Positions 1-12,013 are shown, numbered from the stretch's first letter. The stretch is DNA of 64,000 nt from Acanthosepion pharaonis (GCA_903632075.3 CAHIKZ030000807.1:1965001-2029000), one strand, 5' to 3'. The notes: generated from the letters alone by a model not told the origin. Program-made: numbers and translations.

Positions 1-370
1 ACATGAATATCAAAGAGGCGCTATTTGCGAAAAGGATTCTGAAGAGGCTATTTATGAACATGACTCGACGGGCTATTGAAACTGACCGACTATGATGAGA
101 GTATTTATAGACATGATTTGCCGACGTTGCTGTTTATGAACAGCTTGACCAAGCTATTCCATGAACATGAATATCACAGTATTATGAACAGGATTCCTGA
201 AGAGGCTGTTGTAAGGGCGCGACTCGACGAGGCTGACCCAGAACGTGACTATGATGAAGCTATTTAAAATTTGTGACTATGATGAGGCTATTTATGAACA
301 TGATTTATGACGTTGCTGTTTATGAACATGACTTGACCAAGCTATTCATGAACATGAATATCACGAACTG
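1..370. repeat. Satellite-like tandem array, truncated by the window edge
   Basis: The anchor acatgaatatca occurs at 1, 165 and 352, and the block beginning gactatgatgag at 88 recurs at 275. This gives an imperfect period of about 165-187 bp, with shorter internal echoes of 'tatttatgaacatga'. The array probably continues to the left of the window. A 63-codon frame inside it is made of the repeat itself and is not taken as a gene. Confidence 0.7.
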
Positions 371-1589
371 TTTAAGCAAGTTCTTAAGATTAAAAAAATA
401 AGTTAATAGTAAAAAGAATAAAGCATCCGTAACCTTGCACATCAGCAAATGAAATTATTTTAAAAATATAAACAAAGACAAAATTCATGGCCATAATTAT
501 ATAAAATTGAAATGATTAATTTGAGAATGCTGCATAATTTATATCCTCAAATAATAATCAGTTTCTATATACAATAAGGCCTCATTATTTGCAGTAGATA
601 GATTTAAAGACTCCTGCCCTGGTTGACGGTGAAGCCCATTTGATGACATAAGGGATGCAACTCCCCCAACTGGGAAATATACTTAAGGGGTAAAAATGAA
701 TTTCAATAGTAATTTTTTTTTTTTAGTTTTTTTTTTTTAGTTTTTTTTTATTTTTTTTTTTTAGTTTTAGTTTTCTTCATTATTTGATGATTCAAACCTG
801 TGTTGGCTTTAAGTACATTTGAATTGATTTCTTTTTTTTTTTAATATTTTCAAAATCCTATTATTACTAAAAACTTATGCCTATATCTTTATTTCCTACA
901 CCATTGAAATATATTATGACAAGTAGTTTAATAGAAATTTGTGAGCCTGATTCACTAATTGTCCTAACTACAGATTTGCTATTAAATAGGGTATGGTCCA
1001 ATTGAATAAAAATACTCATGAAAGTTAATGAGTATTCAATATAAAACTGTAGTTGTAAATATGGATTGAATCCAACAACATGAGAATTAGATAAGTAACA
1101 ATTAGGAAAACCCTTATAAATTTGATATGTTTTGCTAATTATTTAGCACCATCAGATTTTTTTTCCCGCTTCAGTGGAATAGTATAGAGTCATTTTAATT
1201 TTTAAAATCTATCTTTTGTTTTCATTGGTTAAATAGACATAAAAATATATATCATCAATAGTTCATATTAGAATAATAGAATTCAATATATTGATTGAGT
1301 GACTTTTTTTTTTATGGGTTATCAATCTATTATGAGTTATTTAACCTTTAGCACACTGCATTATTAATATTATGTCTCATTTCCACTGCATTCTGTTTCA
1401 AGGCCTCTCAATTGCAGTATCCTTATTGTTAATTTCACTTAAAGATGTTTTCTGTTACCATAGCAGGATATGTCAACACAACTATGAAATTCAAACACCC
1501 TATTGTTCAGGGATCAGGGTCACCTTCAGTGGCAGGATAAACTTTTTGTACAGCATATAAAGTCATGATAAAGGTTAAAGCTGAAACAT
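371..1589. other. AT-rich intergenic stretch, nothing recognised
   Basis: It holds a poly-T tract at about 710-775 and a weak hairpin near 1005-1045. The 62-codon frame at 1372 has no recognisable domain. No gene or known repeat is seen. Confidence 0.6.
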
Positions 1590-1668
1590 ATTTCAGATTG
1601 TAGGATGTTGTTCCCAAGTGGTTTCCATCTAAGTACTGACCAGGCTCAACACTGCTTAACTTCAGTAA
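1590..1668 (-). mobile_element. 5S-rRNA-derived SINE head fragment (family S)
   Basis: On the minus strand the sequence follows the second half of 5S rRNA: 'gaagttaagca', then 'ctggtcagtacttagatgg', then 'cttgggaa' and the terminal 'gtag'. Only about 75 bp of the 5S head is present. There is no tRNA-like body beside it, so this is a truncated copy. Confidence 0.7.
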
Positions 1669-2224
1669 AATTAAATATACAGTATAGAGGTAAGAAATAT
1701 TTATATTCCTTTAAGATTTAACAATATATTTTTACTGCGAAATATAAAAATATCCACCATGAAAGTAAGTTATTAAGAAAACAAATAGAGAAAATTAAAA
1801 TATGCTGTAGATTTAAAAACAATGTCTAGATTCAATTAAATTTGTATCTGTCATATTAACACTGAAAATCTATTTTACAGGGAAGTAGTTACACAAAATA
1901 CAGTCTTACAGTTTAAAATCAATTCTACCTTACAATATCAATATTTGATATATATATAAGATTTTGGGAAGGTTGTATTGAAATGGATTTGATTCTGAAA
2001 ATTCTAGAAATAAGCATGTTAAATATAGCCTCTATTAGGGCTACCCATAGGGAATCCAAATTTTTATTTGTAATAATTGTTGAATTTGAAATAACAGATT
2101 GGCACATTGTCTACATATACTGAAAATAGTATTGACTGGTAGAAGTAAATTTATATTTATTAAAGACTTTTATTAATTGGAACATTAGTATATACTGTGG
2201 ATTGTCCCAATTGACTTTCCACTA
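1669..2224. other. AT-rich stretch, nothing recognised
   Basis: No coding frame of interest and no repeat was recognised. The 60-codon minus-strand frame at 1925-2107 shows no motif. Confidence 0.5.
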
Positions 2225-2593
2225 AAAAAAAATGTTATGAAGAGGATGCACTTTAATGCTATAAATAGGCAACGATATTCTGACTCATTCTCTTTCCATT
2301 TTTACAACTCTGGCTATAAGATGTAGTTACACATGGATAAAAAGTGTCCCCACTGGGGAATGTTCATTTTCAATGTCTTGCTTTTCTCTTGTGACTTTTT
2401 GTACTCTTTCACAAATGTGTCTATCAAAAACTTCAAAAATAAACATTCTCTAATTTAAATGCTTTATAAAATGAGTCTTCATTTATTGTAATTGTAATTC
2501 TTTTGTTAATACATGCATTGTCATTTGTTTTATATTGTTTTGTGTTAGTCATTATTACTTGGACTCACATTTGAGTCTGTAATAATTGTTACA
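2225..2593 (+). mobile_element. LTR-like unit, 5'-truncated copy
   Basis: It matches the downstream unit at 2594-3155 from the TATA-like region onward: 'ctcattctctttcc', 'gttcattttcaatgtctt', 'gtgactttttgtactcttt', 'ttgttaatacatgc' and the end 'gtctgtaataattgttaca'. It looks like the R-U5 portion of a long terminal repeat. It directly abuts the next copy with no internal region between them. Confidence 0.55.
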
Positions 2594-3155
2594 GGTGTTA
2601 CATTCTTTCTAAATCCATGTTTTCTGATTCATACTATGCTAATTTCCGCCACTTGCCAGATATAAACACCCAAGACGGAACTAAAGTTCCATCAAGTGTG
2701 CATAGGCTCCACACATAACTTCCGATTTTACTCACATACTCAAAGAAATAAATAAGCAATACTATCCAGAATTTCCACCCAATAACACCCACTCCTGCCT
2801 AAAGAAACAAAATAAAAATCAGAGCTGATTTGAGCCTAAGAAAGGATATAAAAGCCCATCACTCATTCTCTTTTCCAACTCTGACTATAAAATGTAGTCA
2901 TACTGGAGCATGTTCATTTTCAATGTCTTACTTTTCTCTCGTGACTTTTTGTACTCTTTCACACACTCATCTGTCACATAGGCCTACACAAACTTCACAC
3001 ACATTCTCTAAGAAACTGGTCTTTAAACTTTTTCTTTGTTTATTTTAATTATTATACTTTTGTTAATACATGCCTTGTCATTTGTTTTATATTTATATTG
3101 TTTTGTTACTCATTTATTACTTGGACTCATATTCAAGTCTGCAATAATTGTTACT
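2594..3155 (+). mobile_element. LTR-like unit with TATA box (probable solo/tandem LTR)
   Basis: A roughly 560-bp unit that begins near 'gtgttacattc' and ends at 'gcaataattgttac'. Its second half repeats 2225-2593 in direct orientation. A TATA box lies mid-unit, the usual arrangement for an LTR promoter. No gag, pol, primer-binding site or polypurine tract was recognised beside it. A plain tandem duplication is the alternative. Confidence 0.5.
2847..2854 (+). promoter_or_regulatory. TATA box of the LTR-like unit
   Basis: TATAAAAG lies about 250 bp into the unit. The homologous position in the upstream copy is 'ctataaatagg' near 2260. Conservation of a TATA motif in both copies supports a Pol II promoter within an LTR. 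Confidence 0.5.
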
Positions 3156-3903
3156 GTAAAAATAATAACAGGAGACATGTTTTCTACATCAACACAACAA
3201 GCTTTCTAACAACAATACATATTGAATATCTAAACTCGCCATAAACTTGTTATATCTTTGATTTGATTTTGTATATCACCAGAATTCTTTGGTAATGATA
3301 ATATTAACCATTTTTCTCTAAGGAACCATCTGGCGTTCACTGACCAAGCAGCCAGAACTGTTTTCGGTTGAAATTTATAAAATCTTTCTATTAAAACAAT
3401 TTTACAAGAAAATAGATTTCTCAAATTCAGTATTTGTTATCATTCTTTCCAATACTGATGGGTGTTTCCTTCCTGACCTTTTATTTGAAGTCGTGTGGAA
3501 CGTCAATTATTATGTGATTATGTATTTAGATGTGCTGAATTGATAATACTGAGTAGTGGTGTTAGACTTTTTGTGATACTTCAAGCAATTTCATGGGATG
3601 TGTAACCATTTCCAGAGTCTATTGGTCGCATTGGAATATAAATCTGATGTATTTTTGGTAGGCCATATAATGTGGCTATAGTAGGGTGGTATTCTATGTA
3701 GGGTGGCTATATTTTATTTATATTTTAGAAGATTTTGCAAATATATCCTTCTTTTATAATTTTTTGTTTTTTTAATTGTCTTTATTTTCTGCTAGTAACA
3801 TTATCATTTTTTTCATGGTATTTGGCCATCTTTAAAGTTACTATGCCTCTACTGTTGCTAGATGGTGAGATAATGATTTTGTTATTTACTAATTTGTTTA
3901 GAG
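3156..3903. other. AT-rich stretch, nothing recognised
   Basis: Short frames at 3230-3424 (minus) and 3735-3935 (plus) carry no recognisable motif; the second is a hydrophobic run from AT-rich sequence. No repeat was identified. Confidence 0.5.
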
Positions 3904-5364
3904 CAGTGATTCTCATACTGTCACACCATATATAAAGTTTTATTTATATTACAAACAAAATTTTAAAGGTGTATTAACCTACAAATCACTCGATGAATAT
4001 TTATGATCCTTGTTTTTAAAAAATTATAAACTGTATGAGGTCTTTTTCTTTAATATGCAAGTACTTTAAACTGTACATTCAGTCATAGAAATTATTTTGT
4101 TTTTAGTAAAATTCAGGTAGCATCAAGACAAAAAAAATTAAATGTGAGTCGAAATGTTTTTTCTATGAACGATTCATTGTAATATATATATATATATTGT
4201 GTGTGTGTGTGCAACCAAAGAGTAATGGTACAGTGTTAGTATTTGAATCCCACTAAATAAGTCTGCAATGGAAATAGTTGAATGAAACATTGAAATAAAA
4301 TAAGTTTAAATTGTGTGTTTTTTTAAACCTGCCTTTTTATTTGAACACATTTAAATGAATTTTACTGATTTTTTTTTTTACTGGTCATAAGATAGCATTA
4401 TAGTTATCAGTACAGAAAATGGAAGTGGTAAACCTTGTTCAAATATTAGTTAAGGCAACTTATGTTATCTTAGTTTTTATACCTTGGAGTAGTGATTTTG
4501 AACTGCCATACAGAAAAATATTATAATGGCATACATGTATGTGCGTATGGAAGTAATATTGGTATAGCATTAGTATTTGAATAAATGAATAAGTATTAGA
4601 CTTTTTTTCAAATAATTCTTTTCACTATTCTTCAGTTTTCTGTTATTTTAAATAATTTTTTTCAAACTATTTTCTTTTTTTTAATTTAACTTTTCAAAAT
4701 TTCAAATGCACAACCTGAAATAAAAGAAATCTGCCTATTATGGCATTCAACCAAATTTTGAAGTGTTCATAAAAAAAACCAGCTACAGGTTTTCCATAAT
4801 TAAACCACACAAATTGTTCAAAAACATTGAAATAAAATGTTCATTCGAATATTAGACTTCAGTGATTTTTTAAAAAAAATTGGCCACCATCTCTGTTGAA
4901 TAAGGGCTAAAATCAAACATATTCTAAATGTACCATGATACATTTTTTTTTCAATATAAAAGGAATATCCAACATTAGCTTAAAAACTTTATTACTGTTT
5001 TAGTCTTTTTACATGTCGTTTAGTTTTACTGTTTCAACCCTAAACAATTTAAAAATAAGAAGGATCCATCTAGGCTCAAAGATGGATCATTAAATCCATA
5101 ACCTGACATTATCACAACATTCAATCAAACATTGAAGAAATTGCAAAAAAACACCAGACACAAGTTTCACACAAAATAAGCCTCATAAATAGTTAAATAG
5201 AAACATTGAAATAAAGTAAGTTCATATTTGTGTGTGTATCTTTTAAATCTATGGTTTTATTTCATAAGATTTAAATGTATACACTTTAAAATTTTGCTAA
5301 GTGTGCCATGATATTTTCATTTGTTCCTAGGTATGCTATTACTTAAAAAGATTGAGAAACACTG
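3904..5364. mobile_element. hAT-type DNA transposon fossil, non-coding
   Basis: The left end reads cagtgattctcatactg. The right end, read on the minus strand, is cagtgtttctcaatctttt, a typical hAT terminal inverted repeat. The 8 bp outside the left end (gtttagag) and outside the right end (ccttagag) match at six of eight positions, consistent with an old hAT target duplication. Two internal blocks near 4250-4345 and 5160-5280 are copies of each other. No transposase frame remains. A related fragment lies at 38525-38700. Confidence 0.65.
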
Positions 5365-5530
5365 CCTTAGAGAAAGGTGTAAATTCACTGTGAGCACTGT
5401 CTCTTCACCTTCTTTTTCTATATACTTTGTCTCTTCTGGAAGTGGATGATCATATCTCTCCACAATGTCTTTTCCCTCACGAACATGTAAGTGCCATATT
5501 CTTTCATTCAATGCAAACCAAGGTGGGCTT

Positions 5531-5885
5531 ACAGCCACATTATTTTGAAATATGGGTTACCAAAATTAAGCAACGTCAAACCTGGTCAGTATCTAAATGG
5601 GTGACCACTTAGAAATACCAAGCGCTGTAAGCTTGGATGTATGGTTGGTGTAATTGACAATGGCTAGGAATTGTTAATCAGAGTGCGATGTTCCAATTCC
5701 AGTTAGGTTCGTCATATTCCCTAACACACAAATACCCTTGGGAAAGGTAAGAATCCACCTCTTTCCCCCAGCTACTGGTTAATTATTTTGACGTATAGTA
5801 CTAAAACTATTAATATATTAAAAAAATAATAAAATTGCATACAAAAATTTAGATTTCGGCATTAAAAAACCTGTAGAGATTAATA
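5531..5885 (+). mobile_element. Composite 5S-tRNA SINE (family S), nearly full length
   Basis: The order is a 5S-rRNA-like head ('acagccacat', 'aattaagcaacgtc', 'cctggtcagtat', 'gggtgaccactt', 'gctgtaagctt'), then a tRNA-like body with A-box-like 'ttggtgtaattgacaatgg' and B-box-like 'gttccaattcc', then the conserved 'aatacccttgggaaagg' and 'aatccacctctt' segment. A 3' module follows ('tttagatttcggcatt', 'aacctgtagagattaat'). Several substitutions from 5S rRNA rule out a working 5S gene. Confidence 0.8.
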
Positions 5886-6478
5886 TGCAACTAAACAAAA
5901 ACAACCAACCAAATCAAGTTGAAAGCAAAGTGCTTTTCTTTGGACTAATTTTTTTGTCTTTGTTGTTGTTTTTGATTACAATTTTTTGGTTGCGTATTCT
6001 GTGAGTTTCTGCAAGAATCTCTTGTGTTCCAGAACGTTATCAAATCTTATTCTGGGTGTCATCTCTTCCAACACATGTCACATCCAGTTTTTGCATCTCT
6101 ATATTCCCAGGACTACCCCATATCGATGTCTGTGAGGAAGCAGAAAATGAACTTGGCATCTCACAGATATAACCAAGAAAATAGGGGCATGTATGAATCT
6201 CAATAGACACTCACAAGATCAGCGCTGAGATCAGAGGAAGACTCTCCAACAAACACTGAGACACAAAAAGAAAGAAATATAATGTGTGTGGGAGAAGATG
6301 CGTATGTGCACACAGAAAAAGACTCGACAACACCCTGAAGCATCCAAAGAAGGCAGGGGAATATAAGTCTGAAACATGTAAAAAAAAAAAAAAAAAAAAG
6401 AAATGATTAGTCTTAAGCAAAGCTAATAGAATTATTAAAACATCGCGTCTAACAAAATTTAGACAAGAACTGATAAGT
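5886..6478. other. Intergenic stretch, nothing recognised
   Basis: It contains an A-run near 6380-6400 and a 60-codon frame at 6024 without recognisable motifs. Confidence 0.5.
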
Positions 6479-6545
6479 CTTCTTTCATGTGCCAGGTTCT
6501 TTCACAGTGTAGACGATCACAGCTCTCTAAAACTTCCTGTTTTTT
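6479..6545 (-). mobile_element. Family A non-LTR 3'-end remnant
   Basis: 'tcttctttcatgtgcca' followed by 'gtagacgatcacagctctc' and 'aacttcctgt' matches, in order, the 3' end of family A copies at 53590 and 60240. Only about 65 bp remain. Confidence 0.5.
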
Positions 6546-6749
6546 TTTTGTTTTTCTGAGTAACTCTTGCCACTATTATTTCTGTCTTCGTGGTTCTTGT
6601 TCTGACATCTATTTAATCAGATATATTTAGTTTGTTACTTGCTGTTTACCTCTTTTTCCCTTGCCTTTACTATCCCAGGAGTTCTTTGATGATTGTCTAC
6701 TCTGTCAAATCCTGTAATTTGGCTGGGAAATAAGTGATTATCTTTGTCA

Positions 6750-6900
6750 ATATATGGACAAGAGGTTAGGATGTTAGAGTTCCAGCCATCAGACTTTGGT
6801 TTGAATCCCACCATGGTTGATTTTGTCAAAGAGATAACGTCTTGCTGATTTTGGTTTGGGGAGACATAGCACAGTTTGGGAGGTGCTTCGTACACCACAC
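6750..6900 (+). mobile_element. Candidate tRNA-derived SINE
   Basis: 'ggacaagaggttaggatg' resembles a Pol III A box and 'ggtttgaatccca', about 55 bp downstream, is a good B box. No clear target duplication or full cloverleaf was verified. The sequence is not one of the S copies. Confidence 0.4.
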
Positions 6901-7514
6901 CACAAGTTGACCCAAACTGTGTGATTGAAAATGAGAATGCAAATCTGTATAGAAGCAGTCGATAGTTGTACTAGCATGAAAGCAAAAGTCACTACAAGAA
7001 TATGCTTGCTTACACTGTGAAGATCCTCACCCTCATGTCTTTTTCTCATTTAAATTATTTTTAAAGTAATCCAAACAGTTTTTGTAGATGGTTCACATAC
7101 CATAAACTGTGAAAAGCTATAAAAAGAACAGATTACAAATTATTTTGTTTTATTAAAATAATGTATTGGTCCGAAAAAGTTTGCTAGGTTTATTAAGTAA
7201 ATTTTCTGCTCAATAACCTAAAAAACTTTTTGGTCAATAATATAAAAAGAAATGAACCTTAAAAATTGTTTTAAAAAGATGAAAAACATTAGCAAAAGAT
7301 TAATTAAACAAATTTTTATGCTATTGTTCATTCAATACAAGGTTCAAGAGACACTTAAGATATAGGGTTACTAATTGAGGTTGTTTTAAGAGTATAGGAT
7401 CAGGGAGTAATAGGTGCATATTGGGATGATATATAGAATATATAATGGCTGACCCTAGACTTGCATAGGCAAGATTGTAGAGTTTGCAGAAGCATCATTT
7501 TGGGAGCATGGCTT
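6901..7514. other. AT-rich stretch, nothing recognised
   Basis: No gene, repeat or regulatory site was recognised. The minus-strand frames at 6635-7049 have no recognisable domain. Confidence 0.5.
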
Positions 7515-7900
7515 ATGGCCACATTATGTTGAAACACCAGGTTCCCGTATGATCACCGAAGTTAAACAACATTGAGTCTTGTCAGTATTTACACAGGTGA
7601 TTGCTTGGGAATTCCAGGTGTTGTAAACTTGAATATTCGGGTGGTGTAATGGATAATGACTCCAAATTTTTAATTGCAGAGCTGTGTTCCAATTCACATT
7701 GGGTTCATTATATTTTATTTAGTGCAAATACCCTTGGGAAAGGTATGAATCCACCTCTTCTCTCTCTAGCCATGAGTTAATTATTAATGTTTGTATCATT
7801 AAATAATTATTATTGCAAAAAATTCTTACAATCTAAAAAAAAGATATTTTCTGGATTTAAATAATCTGCAAAGGCCATAGAAAATGAATCGATCAAAACC
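7515..7900 (+). mobile_element. Composite 5S-tRNA SINE (family S), full length
   Basis: The 5S head is clear: 'tatggccacattatgttgaa', 'ttcccgtatgatcaccgaag', 'ttgcttgggaattccaggtg'. The tRNA-like body has 'gtggtgtaatggataatgac' as A box and 'gttccaattcaca' as a decayed B box. The body segment 'aaatacccttgggaaagg', the 'aatccacctcttct' block and the 3' module ('tctggatttaaataatctg') follow. This is one of the best copies for defining family S. Confidence 0.85.
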
Positions 7901-7984
7901 GTAATGGAATATGAAGGGAATAAGGAGAAGTCAACTCAGTGTACTAAGGAATATAGGTCACCTGAGCATCTAAATTATTCTGAG

Positions 7985-8265
7985 CAACACTAGGTAATCA
8001 CGTTTTGCCCCTTGACTCACTCGAAGCAAGGCAATAACGCTACTAAGATGCAAGGTGTTACTGAGTGTTAGAGAATATGAGAAAAATACTATTATGCAGA
8101 GAGAACAATAAAAGAACAAGAATTAAAAAGACAAAAGATAATGATTGACACTGCATTTAAATTTTTGAAGATCAAAGTTTACTGGGAAGCAATAATCTGG
8201 AAGAGAGTTTTACAAGTGTAATAGAAGAAGTTGTTAGCATAGAACTTACAGTTACATCTAGTCAT
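7985..8265 (-). mobile_element. Family B non-LTR retrotransposon 3' end
   Basis: Read on the minus strand it runs through the C-terminal 'LWNSLP..' equivalent region, 'aaatttaaatgcagtgtcaat', and the 3' tail with 'ctcagtaac', 'cttagtagcgttattgcctt'. The order matches the better copy at 54770-55030. It is frameshifted and non-functional. Confidence 0.7.
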
Positions 8266-9989
8266 TTCAACATTAAAATGAGACCTTGCCACAAATTTAG
8301 TACTTTGCTTAAATTTATAAAGTCTTAGTACCATAGAGGAAAGTTCATCAGAACAATTACCATGAAAGTATTTATAGAAAAGGCACAGGGAAGTTACATT
8401 ATGGCAGTGGGAAAGTGACTGAAGCAGAGATGTCAGATCAAGACCAGTAACATTGCAGATTCATTGGAATTCATCAAGAATCTCTAAATATATAGCTGAT
8501 GCACCAGCAGTATTCAAAGCAAGGACAAATAGTAGACTTATAAATATCTATGATAGATTCTGGTGAGAAAAATTTATAGCAGGGCAGACTGCATTCTCTA
8601 GTCTTGGTTGGCAAGTTGGTTGGGTTCTAGAAGAACAATAGCTCTGAATTCAAAACCCTTAATGGAAACTAGAAACCACACCACTTTTTTCTTTAAAAAC
8701 AGTCTCAGCAATTAACAATTTACATATATTAAAAGAAAAGGAAGCTGTGGAGAACTACATTCTGAAGCCATTACAGAGACTGACACAACACCATCGACTG
8801 AGAATAATATATCTGATCTAGTTTGATATTAACTATATAATGCAACTATTTTAATTCAAAGAGGATAGTTTTGGGGTAATTCTTCACATATGCGGCATAA
8901 AATAATCTGTCAAAGCACTTATATATCTTTAAATATTTTTTCATCGCAGATATCATCATGGCTAATGGCACTCTGGCCATTAGGTATCCGAGCAAGTTTT
9001 GGGAAAGTGTTTCTTCGTTGATGTGTGGGATCAGCAAGTAGAGACTCTGAAAGAGGCGATTGTGCATTATATTTAGCCTGGAAGCCATATTGTTTTAGAT
9101 AGCTGGGCTGCTTCTGCTGGAATCGATGAAACCAACCATGGTATATACACCGATTACATTGTTATTCATCAACAATAGTCCCCATGTTTTCAGCATTTAT
9201 TTCCACCATTACATTGTAATAAACATATATTCCTGGATTTTATTGATTTTAGATCTTTCAGAAAAAAGCAGTTTATTTTACACCATTTAAGTGAAGGATT
9301 ACTAGTTACCATACCTCTTTGAGATGTGCCATAAGTAGATTTTAAACTAGTTCTGGTAACATTTGATTTGATAAGACTATTAGATTATTATTTTATGGTA
9401 CTGGTTTCGAGTTTCTTTTCTAACTTTCCCACCTATTAATTTGGGAAAAACCTTTCATTTTCAGACAAGTTCTTCTATTTGTTTTTAATATAGTAACTAA
9501 GAAACTGAGGTACCTTGAAGTACCTGAGAGGTAGCTAACACCTCTACCAGACGTATGAGTTGACAACTGGACTCAGAAGGGCAAAACTAATCAAAATCAA
9601 TGTATAAACATATCTATAGCTGGTTTTTGAACATTATGTTGTGGATGTGTTTCAGTTTAATCATTCGTATATGTAAAAATCACTTTTGTCTATGCCAGGG
9701 AAAGGTTTAATATGGGTTTTTATCTTTGGATGACATGGCAAGATTATTTTTCATCCCACTCACTGATATTGCAAGCACAAACCCGCTTCAGGTGTTTTCT
9801 TAGAACATACAGAGTGTCTAAAACAAAAAAACTAACATCATTTTGTATTCTAACAACATAGCCAATTCAAATGATCTCAAATTTTAGCAAAATGTTTAAA
9901 AACTAAGTTGACTGTGTGAGCTCAACTCAGTGAGAATTTAACAAGTAGATGAATTGTGCATTCCAGTGATAATGACAATGTGCTGTTGA
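8266..9989. other. Intergenic stretch, nothing recognised
   Basis: An 80-codon minus-strand frame at 8846-9088 was inspected and no domain was recognised. Some of the sequence just before 9990 may be decayed mariner sequence, but no boundary could be set. Confidence 0.45.
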
Positions 9990-10300
9990 AATAGCTACCA
10001 TGTTTGCCTGACTTGACACCTTGTGATGTTTTTCTATGTGAAAGGACAGGTCTATATCCCCCTCTTCCTACAAGCCTAGAGGAACTTAATCAGAGAATCA
10101 CTGAGACACTGGAGAATGTTACACAAGATATGCTACAGCGTTTTTGGCAGCAGCTGGACTACCGACTGGATGTGTGCTGTGTCATGAGTGGTGTACATAT
10201 TGCACATTTGTGAAGCTTTGTAGAATTGGTTATAAAATCATCTGTTTGAATATCTTGTTTGAATTTTTATAAATAAATCTTTTACTGTTCAATATGAAGC
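9990..10300 (+). pseudogene. mariner-family transposase, C-terminal remnant
   Basis: The frame from 10004 begins 'PDLTPCDVFLCE', matching the mariner 'SPDLTPCDFFLWG' block that contains the last catalytic Asp. It continues with 'PPLPTSLEELNQRI', 'TLENVTQDMLQRFW' and ends 'YRLDVCCVMSGVHIAHL', the usual family C-terminus. The N-terminal HTH and the earlier catalytic residues are absent. The family cuts and pastes DNA at TA sites; this piece cannot. A decayed 3' end with AT-rich sequence follows. Confidence 0.85.
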
Positions 10301-10504
10301 TTATTTAATTTTGTTTGCCTGGAACAGGTAGTTACTCAAATATTCACATTTTAAATTATGTCATTTTTATGTAAAATGCATGAAATCACTTGGACTATTT
10401 TTCAACGTTTTTATTTTTCTGACAAATGTTTCAGCTGGAATGTATTACTCTACTTTCTTTTCTAATGTCTACAGTGGTGATAATGATGATGATTTTTCTT
10501 AGCC

Positions 10505-11165
10505 TCTTTCTTCTGTCCCTGTGCTATTCTCCTTCAGGACGTTGGTGATAGACTCTCCACAACGTCCTATCTTTATAGCTCTTAGTAGGTTTTGTCTTTT
10601 TGCTATATCTCCTAAACCCTATTCTGCTATCCATTTATACAAGCTCGTTAGATTATTTACTGCTTTCCTTCTTTCCTCCTGTGAGTGTCAAATTCTCCAA
10701 GCCCTCTTTCCTCTTTTTTTGTGCCCTAGAAATTTCAACTGTCTTTTTTTATTCGATGTATCAGTCTCCATTTTGATCCCAATTTCCTTAAAACTTTGTC
10801 ATTGTTAACATGGTCTATGGTATTCTCAGCATCCTTCTGTAGAACTATATTTCTTTTGCCTTAAGTCTCTTCTTCAGCTGTCCAGCATTCATGGCCATAT
10901 AGAACCGATATTATATAACATTTCAGATCTCTTTTCTTTCTAACGAAATTTTCTTGTTTTCTAATACTTTACTTAGCTTTTGAAAGGCATCTTGTGTAAT
11001 TCAAATGCGCATTCGGATTCCGTTGTCATATTTCCCGTCCTCTGTTAAAACACTATCTAGATATTTAATTTTTGTACTTGTTTGATTTTTGTGTCTCCAA
11101 TTCGAATCTTGGGTTGTACTACTTGCTAACAACCATACATTATTAATCTTTTTTAAATTGATGCT
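10505..11165 (-). mobile_element. Family A non-LTR retrotransposon, C-terminal part
   Basis: On the minus strand the decayed frames encode the post-RT region seen in RTE/BovB-type elements ('LLYGSECW'-like, then 'RRLEA..', 'FYRRMLRI', then a Trp-rich end 'LWRA.I'). The corresponding 3' landmark 'gtgctattctccttcagga' lies at about 10525. The 95-codon plus-strand frame at 10521 is its antisense. The upstream end is cut by the pogo element at 11172. Confidence 0.75.
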
Positions 11166-11171
11166 TAACTA

Positions 11172-12011
11172 CCGTATATTTCTCAGTATAAGGCGACCTT
11201 TAAATCTTAAAAATTACTCCCCAAAATAGAGGGTCGTCTAATATAACAGTTACAAAAGTTAACCTTAAATCGTGTGGTGTATCGGCACTTGTAAGTAGGC
11301 TAGTATGCTTGCGCCGTAGATCGCGGTAGGCTAACTACAGCCTCGTTATGGTAACTACCGATGTACATATTTCTAGTTGAAACAATTCACATTATAATAA
11401 TAATACTACACCTATAAATATAATAAAACTATTTTTATTTCTTGATTTCACATTAAAAGAGAGAGATTTCAAGAGACTATACACAACAATTTGCAAAGTT
11501 TTCAAAATTTCCGCTCGGTAACACGCACAAGTAACAAGTAACATAAACAAATATTTCGTTCTTGATTTGTAGAGCTACACCAATCATTATTTCTCATAGT
11601 AGTGTTAAATAACAACATTTAGGATAACATACAATCTGTATTTCTAATTAAAATTCATTATCATTGCGGTTTTAAATAACAACATTTAACATGCAAACTT
11701 TTATTTTTCAATAACATACATTTTGTGTTGTTAAGCAACAAATCATTTAAGATGCCATAAAATCTTTATTCTCATTACAGAATAAAAAAAAATAAGACGC
11801 CCACAAAACCCTTCAAAATTACTATGATGATCATCCTCTGATGCAAAGAGCTCATCATAAGCAGCTTCATTTACCGTTCCGTCATATGGGTTCCAGTCGG
11901 AAACCATATGACGAAATTGTAAATGATACGGATATCAGATAAAATCACAAAAATCTACCTTGATTTTGTGTCTCGTCTTATCTATAGGTCACCTTATGTG
12001 AATATATATGG
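11172..12011. mobile_element. pogo/Tigger-type element, deleted derivative
   Basis: Ends read ccgtatatttctcagtataa on the left and, on the minus strand, ccatatatattcacataagg on the right, each flanked by TA (11170-11171 and 12012-12013). On the minus strand near 11810-11920 there is an acidic C-terminus-like stretch ('YDELFASEDDHH', 'FEGF') resembling the end of pogo transposases. The rest of the transposase is lost. It sits at the 5' edge of a family A LINE fragment, so it may have inserted into it. Confidence 0.55.
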
Positions 12012-12013
12012 TA

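Noticed and set aside
600..680. Possible SINE or tRNA-like sequence ('ggttgacggtgaagcccatt')
   Set aside because: No convincing A/B box pair and no second copy was seen in the window.
7515..7640. A functional 5S rRNA gene
   Set aside because: The 5S-like part carries many substitutions, is joined to a tRNA-like body and recurs in truncated forms; it is a SINE head.
8846..9088. 80-codon minus-strand frame as a gene
   Set aside because: No domain, no context and no homologue recognised; cannot be supported.
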